Below, one piece after another: positions 48,139 through 57,909 of a DNA stretch of 64,000 bases. A program made the translations under genes and the position numbers. This DNA comes from Ignavibacteriota bacterium. GTDB lineage: Bacteria > Bacteroidota > Ignavibacteria > Ignavibacteriales > Melioribacteraceae. Position 1 is the stretch's first letter. The number at the start of each line of letters is the position of its first letter. The notes under the pieces were generated by a model. The model was not told the DNA's origin. It did no database searches and saw only the letters and a program-made list of their open reading frames with translations. The stretch is from assembly GCA_002698995.1 (NCBI GenBank), contig PAAX01000019.1:186001-250000 (forward strand). The letters are read 5' to 3'.

Positions 48139-49247
48139 ATTACAGCTGTCTTTTTATTTATATAAAATTGAATTAGTTCTAAAAATCTTATTATTTCATA
48201 ATAAACTTCATCAACAGTAAGCTGATGCATACATTCAAAAGAAGGACATCCTTTTCTTCCTGCAAAAGTAAAGCAATATTGGCTGTCATACAACGGTGAG
48301 CAAGAAATATTTTTAATAATTTTAGAATGAAAAATACTTTGAACCATAGTAAAATCGGGATTTGTTGGTCCGTATATTGTAAATGTTGGTTTTCCAAGTA
48401 TACGGGCAATATAAATGGGACCAGAATCATTACCAATTAAAATAGAGCAATTTTTTATTTCATTTACAAGATCGTCTATTGTGTTTGTCTCTACAAAATT
48501 TATTTTTTCGGAAATCAAATAATTTCTTATCTCATGCGGCATATCATCAGGATGAAAAATTATGGAGACCGAATGATCTTTAGAAAGCAACTCATAAAGA
48601 GTAATAAATTTTTTCAAGTTCCATTCTTTAGCTTTCCAGCCGGCAAATGGATGAATTAAAATTGGTTTATCATTCTGCAGTAAAACAGGAAATTCTTTTT
48701 CCCAGTCAAATGGAATTTTGTTATTAAAAGGATCGGCAATATATAAAAACCTATCAATCAAAGATCTTAAATGAAGCGGATTTACAAAATTATCATAAAC
48801 TCCACTGCAATAGTAATCATTGTGTCCATAAGTTTCTGATTTCATTCCAAGGATTGCAGAAGCTGATCTTACCTGACAAGTTAGATCATAAATTTTTTTG
48901 AATCTAAATCCTGCAATCTTTTTTCTTACCTTAAAAGAGGCAATTCTTCCTTTCAACCAAAATTCATCTTCGTTAATCGGTACCAAATTTATATCTAATG
49001 TTTCCTTAAGAATGGGTAAAGATAAATCATAACAGAATACAACAATATTTTCTTTTTTATAAATTTCAATCAAATGCTTTATAGCAGGAATTACAAAAAC
49101 CGTATCTCCTAATTTTTTAAATACAATTATACCAACCTTTTCAGAACCTCTTAAAAATAAAAAGGATTTTAAGAATCTAAGAAAATTGTGTACGACGTAA
49201 ATAATTATTTCAGCATTAAAAAATAAATACTTTCTCATAGCCCTCAT
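48135..49247 (-). CDS. Glycosyltransferase family 9 (heptosyltransferase-like)
   Basis: 370 residues. ADP-heptose:LPS heptosyltransferase-like motifs: VGIIVFKKLGDTVFVIPAIKHLIEIY near residue 36, WKAKEWNLKKFITLYELL and ILIGNDSGPIYIARILGKPTFTIYGPTNP. It probably adds a sugar to an LPS core or similar lipid. It is the first gene of the GT9-GT4-flippase-ligase-C25 operon, all on the minus strand with overlaps or no gaps. A C-terminal Cys group (CSPLYDSQYCFTFAGRKGCPSFECMH) is an unusual addition and could bind metal. The stop is TGA. Confidence 0.88.
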   Translation of the reverse strand: MRAMRKYLFFNAEIIIYVVHNFLRFLKSFLFLRGSEKVGIIVFKKLGDTVFVIPAIKHLIEIYKKENIVVFCYDLSLPILKETLDINLVPINEDEFWLKGRIASFKVRKKIAGFRFKKIYDLTCQVRSASAILGMKSETYGHNDYYCSGVYDNFVNPLHLRSLIDRFLYIADPFNNKIPFDWEKEFPVLLQNDKPILIHPFAGWKAKEWNLKKFITLYELLSKDHSVSIIFHPDDMPHEIRNYLISEKINFVETNTIDDLVNEIKNCSILIGNDSGPIYIARILGKPTFTIYGPTNPDFTMVQSIFHSKIIKNISCSPLYDSQYCFTFAGRKGCPSFECMHQLTVDEVYYEIIRFLELIQFYINKKTAVI

Positions 49248-49473
49248 GCAACAAAGTTTTTAAAATAATCATTTTTAGTAAAATAATTTGAGGATTTTGA
49301 TGATTACTTATTATTTTCGGATAATAAATCCGCATTTAAATAATTTTCAAGTGCAAATATAAATTACTTTAAAAATATTATCGAAATAGGAGCACTTGAG
49401 TTCAAATGTAAATAAAATTAGTTCGCATTTATTTGATCTATTTAATAACTTTGGAATTGAAAAATTGTAACAT

Positions 49474-49547
<74 letters not shown>

Positions 49548-49587
49548 CAAAAGTTATACTTTTGATGACCACTCATCCGGGGTAATT

Positions 49588-50049
49588 TTGCTCTTCTCTG
49601 AAAAAGATTATATGTTTATGTACAGTGCGCTTCAGCAGGCTCAATATGCTTTTGATGAAGATGAAGTTCCGGTTGGAGCCGTAATTGTTAAAGAAAACAA
49701 AATAATTGCCCGCGGTTTTAATCAAAACAAAAAATTAAATGACCCTACAGCTCACGCAGAAATGATAGCAATTACCTCAGCTGCAAATTACCTTAATGCA
49801 CCATTTCTTGAACAGTGCTCAATTTATATTACTTTGGAGCCATGTTTGATGTGTACCGGAGCAATATTAAATTCCAGGATATCAAATATTTACTTTGCTG
49901 CTTTTGAACCTAAATCGGGTGCTCTTGGTTCTATATTGAATGCTGCGCATCTAAATGAAAATTTAAAAGTTTATTCAGGTTTATTGGAATCTGAATCAAA
50001 AAATCTATTACAAGAATTCTTTAAGAAAAAAAGAACAAACTATAATTAA
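49588..50049 (+). CDS. tadA: tRNA-specific adenosine deaminase TadA
   Basis: The zinc and catalytic motifs of the cytidine deaminase fold are TAHAEM (HAE) and EPCLMCTGAI (PCxxC), and DEDEVPVGAVIV is the TadA hallmark. The protein deaminates A34 of tRNA-Arg(ACG) to inosine. The frame extends upstream to 49543 inside the tRNA gene, so that GTG cannot be a normal start. TTG 49588 after CCGGGG leaves the right family length (153 residues); ATG 49612 is the other candidate but would remove the helix before YSALQQA. The adk gene follows after 15 bp. Confidence 0.93.
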   Translation: MLFSEKDYMFMYSALQQAQYAFDEDEVPVGAVIVKENKIIARGFNQNKKLNDPTAHAEMIAITSAANYLNAPFLEQCSIYITLEPCLMCTGAILNSRISNIYFAAFEPKSGALGSILNAAHLNENLKVYSGLLESESKNLLQEFFKKKRTNYN

Positions 50050-50064
50050 CAAAAAAAGGGATTT

Positions 50065-50715
50065 ATGGAAATCATACTTTTTGGTGCACCCGGTGTTGGT
50101 AAAGGAACTCAAGCTAAAATACTATCATCAAAACTGCATATTCCTCATATTTCAACTGGTGATATTCTTAGAACTGCAATATCAAAAAAGACTGAATTAG
50201 GTCTAAAGGCTAAAGCTATAATGGATTTGGGCAACCTGGTTCCAGATGATATTATGGGGGGAATAATTAAAGATGCATTAAACGATCCAAAATCAAAAAA
50301 CGGATTTATTTTAGATGGGTTTCCAAGAACTATTGAACAAGCCGATATATTAGATAAAATCTTTAAAGAACTAGGAATTACAAAAGCACAATTAATATTA
50401 ATTACTGCCGAAGATGAATTAATAATTAAAAGACTTTCAGCAAGAAGAGCCTGTAACGCATGCGGTAATATTGTTAATCTTAATTATCTGAAAGATTCTA
50501 AAAAGTGTCCTGCTTGCGGTTCCGTTGATTCTTTTATTAAAAGAAAAGATGATGAAGTAGATATAATAAAAAATAGATTGAAAGTATTTCATCAAACCAC
50601 AGAACCGGTTTTGAAATACTATGAAAATAAATCCGATTTATTTGTTGTTGACGGAACTCTTCCTGTTGACGAAGTTACCCGCAGAATAATAAACTCAATT
50701 GAAGCTAAGAAGTAG
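50065..50715 (+). CDS. adk: Adenylate kinase
   Basis: 216 residues. P-loop FGAPGVGKGTQAK, AMP-binding STGDILR, DGFPRTIEQAD and the LID domain with four cysteines (CNACG ... CPACG), the zinc-binding type common outside the enterics. It converts AMP and ATP into two ADP in the cytoplasm. AAAAAAGGGA precedes ATG 50065. Its stop overlaps the convergent ftsE stop by 11 bp. Confidence 0.98.
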   Translation: MEIILFGAPGVGKGTQAKILSSKLHIPHISTGDILRTAISKKTELGLKAKAIMDLGNLVPDDIMGGIIKDALNDPKSKNGFILDGFPRTIEQADILDKIFKELGITKAQLILITAEDELIIKRLSARRACNACGNIVNLNYLKDSKKCPACGSVDSFIKRKDDEVDIIKNRLKVFHQTTEPVLKYYENKSDLFVVDGTLPVDEVTRRIINSIEAKK

Positions 50716-51382
50716 CGCTTTTTTTAAGCGTTACTCTTACTGCTTTTCCATCCGATACTTTAATAATTTTAGCTTCGGTTCTTTTTACCAAATCGTAATT
50801 GTGAGTTGCAAATAAAACTGAGGTTCCTCTGTTATTAATTTTTTTTAGAATATTTAAAATTTCTAATGAGGTTTCGGGATCCAAGTTTCCGGTCGGTTCA
50901 TCGGCTAAAATTAACATCGGATCGTTAATCATTGCTCTAGCTATAGCAACCCTCTGTTTTTCTCCTCCAGAAAGCTGATTAGGCATATTTGTTTGTTTAT
51001 GAGTTAATCCAACATCAGATAAAGCAAATAATACTTTTCTTTTTATTAATTTACTAGGAGTACCGGTAACATGAAGAACAAATGCAAGATTGTCAAAAAT
51101 ATTTCTATCACTTAAAAGTTTAAAGTCCTGAAAAACTATTCCGATCTTTCTTCTTAAAAAAGGTAATTGTTTAGGTGTAATTGAATCCGAACTGAATTCA
51201 CCAAACTGCACATATCCGGCTGTAGGGAGTATATTCATATATATCAATTGCAGAAGCGTAGATTTTCCCGCTCCGCTTTTTCCTATTAAAAAAGTAAAAT
51301 CTCCTTGATCAATAGTAAAATGGAGATCTTTAAAGACTTGCTGATTTGTATATGAAAACTCTACACGATTAAATGTTAACAT
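50705..51382 (-). CDS. ftsE: FtsE-like ABC transporter ATPase
   Basis: 225 residues. Walker A LIGKSGAGKSTLL, Q-loop FQDFKLL, signature NQLSGGEKQRVAIARAM, Walker B LILADEPTGNLD, H-loop FATHNYDLV. Length and the NLDPETSLEILNIL pattern match FtsE, which with the membrane protein FtsX links cell division to peptidoglycan hydrolases. No ftsX lies next to it: upstream is a methyltransferase gene overlapping by 14 bp. It may pair with an FtsX elsewhere, or be a LolD/MacB-type ATPase; FtsE is favoured by the high similarity in VFQDFKLLSDRNIFDNLAF. Confidence 0.85.
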   Translation of the reverse strand: MLTFNRVEFSYTNQQVFKDLHFTIDQGDFTFLIGKSGAGKSTLLQLIYMNILPTAGYVQFGEFSSDSITPKQLPFLRRKIGIVFQDFKLLSDRNIFDNLAFVLHVTGTPSKLIKRKVLFALSDVGLTHKQTNMPNQLSGGEKQRVAIARAMINDPMLILADEPTGNLDPETSLEILNILKKINNRGTSVLFATHNYDLVKRTEAKIIKVSDGKAVRVTLKKSATS

Positions 51383-52121
51383 TATTTTTGCCTAATACAA
51401 ATTGTGCTCTTAATGATTTCTCATGCAAATCCTCAAAAGTAAATGCTTCAAAAACATCAAGAAGCTGCAAATTACTTTGAGATATGATTTCAATCATTTC
51501 TTCTATTGAATAAATTCTCTGCTTATGTTCTTCTTTAAACTCAATATCATCTTTTTTAATCGAAAAAATATTGTAATGAATTTTATTCATTTTATCATAA
51601 TTGCTTTGCTGAATATAATAAAAATCATTGTACTTCCCTTTCCTATTAAGATGCTTCAAATATTTTTGACTGTTCAATTCAAGACTTACATCAAAAGTAA
51701 AAATACCATCATCAGTCAATATTTTCTCTATTTCATTTATACATTTGAGTATGTCTTTATCATCAATTAGATAATTGATACTGTCGAAAGTTGAAATTAC
51801 TGTATTAAATTTCTGCTTGAACGGAAGCAATGTCATATCGCAGCAAATTTTTGTAAAATCATCCTCTACTGCTTTAAGCATGTCATTTGACAAATCTGTA
51901 AAGATAAATTTACTGCTAAATATTGAAAATGCCGTTCCAAGCTTACCGGTACCGCTGGCTAATTCTAATACAATCAATTCTCCTTCAATATATTCTCTTA
52001 TCACATCATAGATATATTTAGCCCAATCTTTATAATCGATCTTACGCATTAAGTAATCATAAATTTCAGCAATTATAGTGTAATCTTTGGATTGCTTAGG
52101 CATTTTACTTTCTTCTGCCAT
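51369..52121 (-). CDS. Class I SAM-dependent methyltransferase
   Basis: 250 residues. The Rossmann motif I is LIVLELASGTGKLG, followed by FIFTDLSNDML and VISTFDSINYLIDDKD, typical of small-molecule or protein methyltransferases of the Methyltransf_25 type. The substrate cannot be inferred. The ATG at 52121 overlaps the pdxA end by 17 bp, and its own end overlaps ftsE. An overlap of this type on one strand suggests an operon of pdxA-methyltransferase-ftsE. Confidence 0.85.
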   Translation of the reverse strand: MAEESKMPKQSKDYTIIAEIYDYLMRKIDYKDWAKYIYDVIREYIEGELIVLELASGTGKLGTAFSIFSSKFIFTDLSNDMLKAVEDDFTKICCDMTLLPFKQKFNTVISTFDSINYLIDDKDILKCINEIEKILTDDGIFTFDVSLELNSQKYLKHLNRKGKYNDFYYIQQSNYDKMNKIHYNIFSIKKDDIEFKEEHKQRIYSIEEMIEIISQSNLQLLDVFEAFTFEDLHEKSLRAQFVLGKNNVNI

Positions 52122-53073
52122 CTGATATTATTGAAGCCCATTTAAATGATTCAATAATACTATTTGGATTGGCTTTGTTCTGCCATGCAATATCATATGC
52201 GGTTCCATGATCCGGCGATGTTCTGACAAACGGAAGTCCGCATGTGTAATTAACACCTTTATCAAAATTCAACATCTTAAATGGAATTAATACTTGATCA
52301 TGATACATTCCGACTGTACAGTCATAGTTTTCATAAAGCCGGTTTGCAAAAAAAGCATCCGGTACAAAAGGACCGACTGCAATATTTTGGAATTTATTAA
52401 CTACCTCTTCAATAATAAATTCTTCTCTCCCAATCCTTCCTTTTTCACCGGCATGAGGATTAAGTCCAAGTACAGCTATTTTAGGATTTTCAATTCCCAA
52501 ATCTTTTCGAAGGGTATTGATTGTTAATTCAATTTTTTCCTTTAATGATTTCTTTTGTATAAGAGAAGAGATTTTTTTTATAGGTTCATGAATTGTAAAT
52601 AACATGGCATGAAAACAATCCGATAAAAACATCATACCATACTTTTTTGTACCGCTTAGTTCTGCATATAATTCCGTATGACCGGGAAAATCAATTCCGG
52701 CAAGATTAAAAGCTGTTTTAGATATTGGAGCAGTTATTACAGACTCGGCATAACCTTTTTTAATTATTTTGTATGATCTTGTAATTGCCTTATATGCGGC
52801 TCTGCCAGAGGCTTTTGTCGGCTCTCCGATTTTAATTTTATAACTGCCTAAATCAATTACTTGAATCTTATTATAACCGCTTTTAGAAATTTCTTTTATC
52901 AAATCAAAATGAAATTCAGGCTTTATAATTTCTGCTATTTCATTAAAAACATTATGTGGTATTAGAAAATATATTTTATTGTACTTGGCAGGATCAATTT
53001 GATTTATTGCTTTTATACAAATTTCGGGGCCAATTCCATTAAAATCGCCGCAAGTTAAAACAAAGTTTTGCAT
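52105..53073 (-). CDS. pdxA: 4-hydroxythreonine-4-phosphate dehydrogenase
   Basis: 322 residues, normal for PdxA. The start TCGDFNGIGPEI, TAPISKTAF and GHTELYAELSGTKKYGMMF (metal-binding His) are typical, with GMYHDQVLIPFKML and RTSPDHGTAYDIAWQNKA near the end. It oxidises 4-phosphohydroxy-L-threonine in the DXP-dependent route to pyridoxal phosphate. It follows the GWxTD gene by one base and overlaps the methyltransferase. Confidence 0.96.
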   Translation of the reverse strand: MQNFVLTCGDFNGIGPEICIKAINQIDPAKYNKIYFLIPHNVFNEIAEIIKPEFHFDLIKEISKSGYNKIQVIDLGSYKIKIGEPTKASGRAAYKAITRSYKIIKKGYAESVITAPISKTAFNLAGIDFPGHTELYAELSGTKKYGMMFLSDCFHAMLFTIHEPIKKISSLIQKKSLKEKIELTINTLRKDLGIENPKIAVLGLNPHAGEKGRIGREEFIIEEVVNKFQNIAVGPFVPDAFFANRLYENYDCTVGMYHDQVLIPFKMLNFDKGVNYTCGLPFVRTSPDHGTAYDIAWQNKANPNSIIESFKWASIISDGRRK

Positions 53074-53074
53074 T

Positions 53075-54322
53075 TTATTTCTCTAAAATAAAATTACCGG
53101 TTCCTGTGTTATCGGTAAAAATAAACTTCTTTTCTAATTGTTCATATTGCCAAATTTCCAAAACTTTATTATTAGAAAAAACTCTTTCATTACTTGACGG
53201 TTCGCCGTATTTAATAAAAACTTTTCCCCTATCGGTTTTGGCACCATCAGATTTATTAATTGAAGAGAAGTTATCAATTGCAAAATCAATTCTCGAATAA
53301 AATTCACTCATTATTTCATTAAAAGTTGTTTCCGGAGTTTTGTCCATTTTCTTCCAGAATTTTTTCAAGGAATAATAAAGTGAATCGGAATCTGCTCTAT
53401 AAATTTCATCAACTACTTTTTCATCAAAGTAATCAAATAAAATTAAAATTGCTTCTTTAACATTTCTTAAACTTCTTGGTTTGTTTATCCAGACTGATCT
53501 TAAGTCAAATTTCTTTTCTTCCTTATCACTTTTTATATGAATAATAAATTCATCTTCATCTATCATTTTGTTTATATCTTTTAAAATGATAAAATGGTGA
53601 TTATCCGATTTATTTTTCGAAACTATGATTTTATTAGAACAATTAAGAAAATTAAGTTCTTCATTTTTGATCAGAGAATAATCGTTCTGTTTAAGAGATT
53701 TTCCATATTGGATAATATCAACTGATAAATCATATACTTCTGTAGTATTTAGCGGAATCAGTATAGAATAATTTTCCGATGAAAATGGAAGAACTCCTTC
53801 AAAGTTTGCAAGTCTGAAAAGATCATTAGAATTATCACAGTTAGTCAATTTAGATTCAATGACAATAGGTTTTCCAAATATAAAATCATTCGGATTCGGA
53901 ACTTCTATATCAAACTTTTTTAGAATAACATCTTTATCGGCATAAAGCAGATTAACTAAAGGGACAACTGAGTAATTTCCTTGATTTAATGAAATAGCTG
54001 TAACCCCTTCAATAAATGATAAATCGGAATTTGTTTGATTATAATCATCCACACTAACATTGAATTCATCAGAGACTCTCTTAACCAAATTCATGTTCTC
54101 ATCCATTACATCATAGCTGATAGTGATACCAGATTTATAATGACTATTATCTTTAACAAAAAAGAGATTATCATAAGATACTCTAAATGAGATGTAAAGA
54201 TTTAAGGTAGAATCTTTTTTTAATAGATTCCACTCTAAGTAAATTGGTTTTGAAAAATTCTGCGGATAAATAATTGTAAATGCAGAAAAAATAAAAAGAA
54301 GTCTAAAAAAGAATAATTTCAT
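53075..54322 (-). CDS. Exported GWxTD-domain protein
   Basis: 415 residues with a signal peptide (MKLFFFRLLFIFSAFTIIYPQ). The middle is beta-rich. Residues ~300-415 hold the GWxTD-type C-terminal domain: FDYFDEKVVDEIYRADSDSLYYSLKKFW ... GKVFIKYGEPSSNERVFSNNKVLEIWQYEQLEKKFIFTD. The usual G-W-x-T-D motif is not evident in exact form, so this is an assignment by the KYGEP and EIWQY segments. The family is common in Ignavibacteria and Chlorobi with no known function; it is probably periplasmic. Confidence 0.78.
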   Translation of the reverse strand: MKLFFFRLLFIFSAFTIIYPQNFSKPIYLEWNLLKKDSTLNLYISFRVSYDNLFFVKDNSHYKSGITISYDVMDENMNLVKRVSDEFNVSVDDYNQTNSDLSFIEGVTAISLNQGNYSVVPLVNLLYADKDVILKKFDIEVPNPNDFIFGKPIVIESKLTNCDNSNDLFRLANFEGVLPFSSENYSILIPLNTTEVYDLSVDIIQYGKSLKQNDYSLIKNEELNFLNCSNKIIVSKNKSDNHHFIILKDINKMIDEDEFIIHIKSDKEEKKFDLRSVWINKPRSLRNVKEAILILFDYFDEKVVDEIYRADSDSLYYSLKKFWKKMDKTPETTFNEIMSEFYSRIDFAIDNFSSINKSDGAKTDRGKVFIKYGEPSSNERVFSNNKVLEIWQYEQLEKKFIFTDNTGTGNFILEK

Positions 54323-54336
54323 TTATAGAAAATCTT

Positions 54337-55590
54337 TTAACTGTTCATCATCATCATGAATTCTTTATTGTTCTTAGTTCCTTTTATTTTATCAGTTAAA
54401 AACTCCATTGCTTCAACTGAATCAAAGTCACTTAGAATTTTTCTAAGAATCCAAACTTTATTTAATTCTTCTTCGGTCATTAATAATTCTTCTTTTCTTG
54501 TACCAGATTTATTAACATCAATTGCCGGGAATATTCTTCTATCTGCAAGATCTCTATCAAGAACAAGCTCCATATTACCGGTACCTTTGAATTCTTCAAA
54601 AATAACTTCATCCATTCTGCTTCCGGTTTCAATAAGTGCTGTAGCAATTATAGTTAAACTTCCGCCGTCTTCCGTATTTCTAGCTGATCCAAAAAATCTT
54701 TTTGGTTTATGTAAAGCATTAGCATCCACACCACCGGAAAGAATTCTACCGCTATGAGGAATTACAGTATTATGAGCGCGGGCTAACCTTGTAATAGAAT
54801 CAAGAAGAATTACAACATCGTCACCAGCTTCAACCATTCTTTTAGCTTTTTCACTAACCATATTTGCAACTTGAACGTGTCTATCAGCCGGTTCATCAAA
54901 TGTAGAACTTATAACTTCTGCCTGAACCGAACGCTGCATATCAGTTACTTCTTCCGGACGTTCATCAATTAAAAGCATTATTAATTTTACTTCGGGGTGA
55001 TTTCTTGTTATAGAGTTTGCTATTTTTTGGAGTAATACAGTTTTACCACTTTTGGGTGGTGATACAATTAATCCTCTCTGTCCTTTACCAATTGGTGCCA
55101 GCATATCCATAATTCTCATAGAATATTCACCAGGTGCAGATTCCAATCTGATTCTTCTTGTTGGATAAAGCGGGGTTAAGTTATCAAATAAAGTTCTTTC
55201 TCTTATTGCCTCAGGATCTTTTCCATTTACAGCTTCAACTCTTAAAAGAGCAAAAAATCTTTCCCCTTCTTTAGGAGGACGAACTTGACCGGAAACAAAA
55301 TCACCGGTTCTTAAGCTGAAACGTTTAATCTGTGAAGGAGAGACATAAATATCATCTGGTGAAGGTAAATAATTATAATCTGCTGATCTTAAGAAGCCGT
55401 AACCATCAGAAAGAACTTCCAAAACACCTTTAGAGAAAGTTAAGCCGTCTTTGGCAGTTTGAGCTTCTAAAATTCTAAAAATCAGTTCTTGTTTACGCAG
55501 ATCTGAATAACCGTTAAGTTTTAGATCTTTTGCGATTTTGTAGAGGTCAACAATTTTTTTTGATTGGAGATCTGAAATATCCATTGGCAT
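54337..55590 (-). CDS. rho: Transcription termination factor Rho
   Basis: 417 residues, the usual length. N-terminal Rho_N helical domain, then the RNA-binding cold-shock-like domain ([37 protein letters not shown]). The RecA-type ATPase has Walker [41 protein letters not shown] and [34 protein letters not shown]. It is an RNA-dependent hexameric helicase that ends transcription. The GWxTD gene begins 14 bp after its stop. Two in-frame ATGs (55590, 55584) are equally possible starts. Confidence 0.98.
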   Translation of the reverse strand: MPMDISDLQSKKIVDLYKIAKDLKLNGYSDLRKQELIFRILEAQTAKDGLTFSKGVLEVLSDGYGFLRSADYNYLPSPDDIYVSPSQIKRFSLRTGDFVSGQVRPPKEGERFFALLRVEAVNGKDPEAIRERTLFDNLTPLYPTRRIRLESAPGEYSMRIMDMLAPIGKGQRGLIVSPPKSGKTVLLQKIANSITRNHPEVKLIMLLIDERPEEVTDMQRSVQAEVISSTFDEPADRHVQVANMVSEKAKRMVEAGDDVVILLDSITRLARAHNTVIPHSGRILSGGVDANALHKPKRFFGSARNTEDGGSLTIIATALIETGSRMDEVIFEEFKGTGNMELVLDRDLADRRIFPAIDVNKSGTRKEELLMTEEELNKVWILRKILSDFDSVEAMEFLTDKIKGTKNNKEFMMMMNS

Positions 55591-55717
55591 GAAAAAATTC
55601 CTATTACTTATTAATTAAAAACATTTTTTAATTGGGGTTACCTTTTTGAGTATTTGCTTATGAACTTGTTGAATGGAACAAGCGGTAAACGAAATTTATC
55701 CCTGTTCCATAAAAATG

Positions 55718-56986
55718 TCAAGATATTTTTACGTTTTTTTCAGAAAGTATTTCCCCCAGCATGTAAATACTTCCCATTACTACTAAAAGTGAATCAAATT
55801 TTTCTGTGGTTTTATATTTTTCAATAAATGCAATTTTATCCAAAACTTCTATTACTGATATATGATTTTTAACTGCTGCCGCTTTTAATTCAGAAGTTGG
55901 AAGAGCTTTAGGATAATTGAATGATGAAATATAAATATTATTAAAGATTTTTGATAATTTTATTATCATTTCTTCATAATTTTTATCATTGCTTACTCCA
56001 AACAAAACATTTAGTTCAGAATAGTTTTGCTTCCTACTTCTAATAAAATTTAATAATGTTTCTAATCCCTCTAAATTATGGGCTGCGTCAAAAATTATTT
56101 CAGGTGAATCATTAACCTTTTCTAATCTGCAACTATGCCCGCTATTTGCAATCACATTTCTCAATCCTTTTGAAATCTTCAATTCATTAAATATTTCAAA
56201 TGTTTTAGTAAACGACAAAACAGCTAAGGCAGCATTTAAATATTGATGTTTCCCTAACAAAGGAAGCTCATAAATTTTAAATGTCTTTCCTTTTACTAAA
56301 AGTTCAACATGATCATTAAATAATTCTAAATTTTTCATCAACGGAATTAAAACTGCATTTTTTTCTTCAACGACTTTTTCTATAGATAGTTCAGCTTCTG
56401 AAACAAGATTACCAATAAATACTTTAGAGTTAGGTTTTATTATTCCGGCTTTTTCCCAAGCAATCTTTGAAAGATCATTCCCTAATATATTAGTATGCTC
56501 CAAACTTATAGATGTAATTAAGCATGCAATAGGATTTTCAATCAAATTTGTTGCGTCTAATCTGCCTCCCAATCCGACTTCAATAACAGCATAATCAACA
56601 TCGTTTTCATAAAAATACTTAAAAGCCAATGCAGTTGTGATTTCAAAAAATGTCGGTTCATGCTGAATTATATATTCATCAATTTCTTGAATAAATTTTC
56701 CGATGTAATCATCATCTATTTCAACACCGTTGATTCTAATTCTTTCGTTAAATCTTACAAGATGCGGCGAAGTATATAATCCGGTTTTATATCCATGTTC
56801 GATTAAAATACTAGATAGAAAAGAAGCTGTACTCCCCTTACCGTTTGAACCGGCAATGTGAAAACATTTTAATTTTTTGTGAGGATTACCGATAAATTCC
56901 AATAATCCCATTACATTATCCAATCCAAGTTTGATATTGAATTGTCGCATTGAATAAAGTTTTTGAAGTGCTTGATTGATATCCAT
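55718..56986 (-). CDS. folC: Folylpolyglutamate synthase / dihydrofolate synthase
   Basis: 422 residues. Mur-ligase-like fold: FHIAGSNGKGSTASFLSSIL (P-loop), TSPHLVRFNERIRINGVEI, EVGLGGRLDATNLI, and DAAHNLEGLETLLNF. It adds glutamate to dihydropteroate or to tetrahydrofolate. Its start codon overlaps the pyrD stop by one base, so it is coupled to the pyrD gene. The stop is TGA, which shows that UGA is used as an ordinary stop in this genome. Confidence 0.96.
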   Translation of the reverse strand: MDINQALQKLYSMRQFNIKLGLDNVMGLLEFIGNPHKKLKCFHIAGSNGKGSTASFLSSILIEHGYKTGLYTSPHLVRFNERIRINGVEIDDDYIGKFIQEIDEYIIQHEPTFFEITTALAFKYFYENDVDYAVIEVGLGGRLDATNLIENPIACLITSISLEHTNILGNDLSKIAWEKAGIIKPNSKVFIGNLVSEAELSIEKVVEEKNAVLIPLMKNLELFNDHVELLVKGKTFKIYELPLLGKHQYLNAALAVLSFTKTFEIFNELKISKGLRNVIANSGHSCRLEKVNDSPEIIFDAAHNLEGLETLLNFIRSRKQNYSELNVLFGVSNDKNYEEMIIKLSKIFNNIYISSFNYPKALPTSELKAAAVKNHISVIEVLDKIAFIEKYKTTEKFDSLLVVMGSIYMLGEILSEKNVKIS

Positions 56987-57909
56987 TACTCTAAATTATA
57001 TGATGCGGTAAGTTCTGAAATACTTTTAATTTTCATTTGACTGCAATATGATTCCAATCCTTCAATTATTTCAATACCAGCATTCGGATTAATAAAATTG
57101 ACAGTCCCAATTTGAAAAGCAGACGCACCTGCAATCATAAATTCTACTGCATCTTTCCAGTCCATAATTCCACCGATCCCAATTATTGGGATATCAACTT
57201 TTCTGCTTATTTCAAGAACTTTTGCAATTGCTACAGGTTTTATAGCCGGACCTGATAATCCACCGGTTACATTATTAATTTTTGGTTTCTTATTCCAAAT
57301 ATTAAATGAAGCACCAACTAAAGTATTAATTGCAGAAACTGCATCTCCCCCTTCATCTTTTACAACTTTTGCAAATTCAGAAATATTTGAAGTGTTTGGT
57401 GATAATTTAATTATAATCGGTTTGTTTGTAACTGCTCTAACTTTTTCAGTTATCCTGCCTACTGAGGAAATATCATTTCCAAAAATTAATCCACCTTCTT
57501 TTACATTTGGGCAGGAAACATTTATTTCAAATCCCTTTATAGTATCTTCGCCATCTAAGGTTTTGGTACATTCAACATATTCTTCTATAGAACTTGCAGC
57601 AATATTGCAGACTAAAGTAGAATTAACTTCTTTCAGAAACGGAATTTTATCATTAATAAAACTTTCCAATCCTACATTTGCAAGACCAATTGCGTTTAGC
57701 ATTCCGGAAGGAGTTTCCACAATTCTTTGAGGAGGATTTCCTTTTCTTGGATTAAGTGAAACTGACTTTGTTACTATTGCACCAATTTTACTTAAATCGG
57801 TAAAATTAGAAATCTCATTCCCATATCCAACCGTACCGGATGCAAGCATAACAGGATTTTTTAATTTCAATCCACCTATATTTACTGATAAATCTATTCT
57901 TTCACTCAT
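56986..57909 (-). CDS. pyrD: Dihydroorotate dehydrogenase, class 1B catalytic subunit
   Basis: 307 residues. GGLKLKNPVMLASGTVGYGNE at the start, INVSCPNVKEGG with the catalytic Cys, VVKDEGGDAVSAINTL and IIGIGGIMDWKDAVEFMIAGASAFQIGT (FMN-phosphate site). Oxidises dihydroorotate to orotate, passing electrons to PyrK and NAD. Its start overlaps the pyrK stop by 4 bp (ATGA), and class 1B enzymes require that partner. Confidence 0.97.
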   Translation of the reverse strand: MSERIDLSVNIGGLKLKNPVMLASGTVGYGNEISNFTDLSKIGAIVTKSVSLNPRKGNPPQRIVETPSGMLNAIGLANVGLESFINDKIPFLKEVNSTLVCNIAASSIEEYVECTKTLDGEDTIKGFEINVSCPNVKEGGLIFGNDISSVGRITEKVRAVTNKPIIIKLSPNTSNISEFAKVVKDEGGDAVSAINTLVGASFNIWNKKPKINNVTGGLSGPAIKPVAIAKVLEISRKVDIPIIGIGGIMDWKDAVEFMIAGASAFQIGTVNFINPNAGIEIIEGLESYCSQMKIKSISELTASYNLE

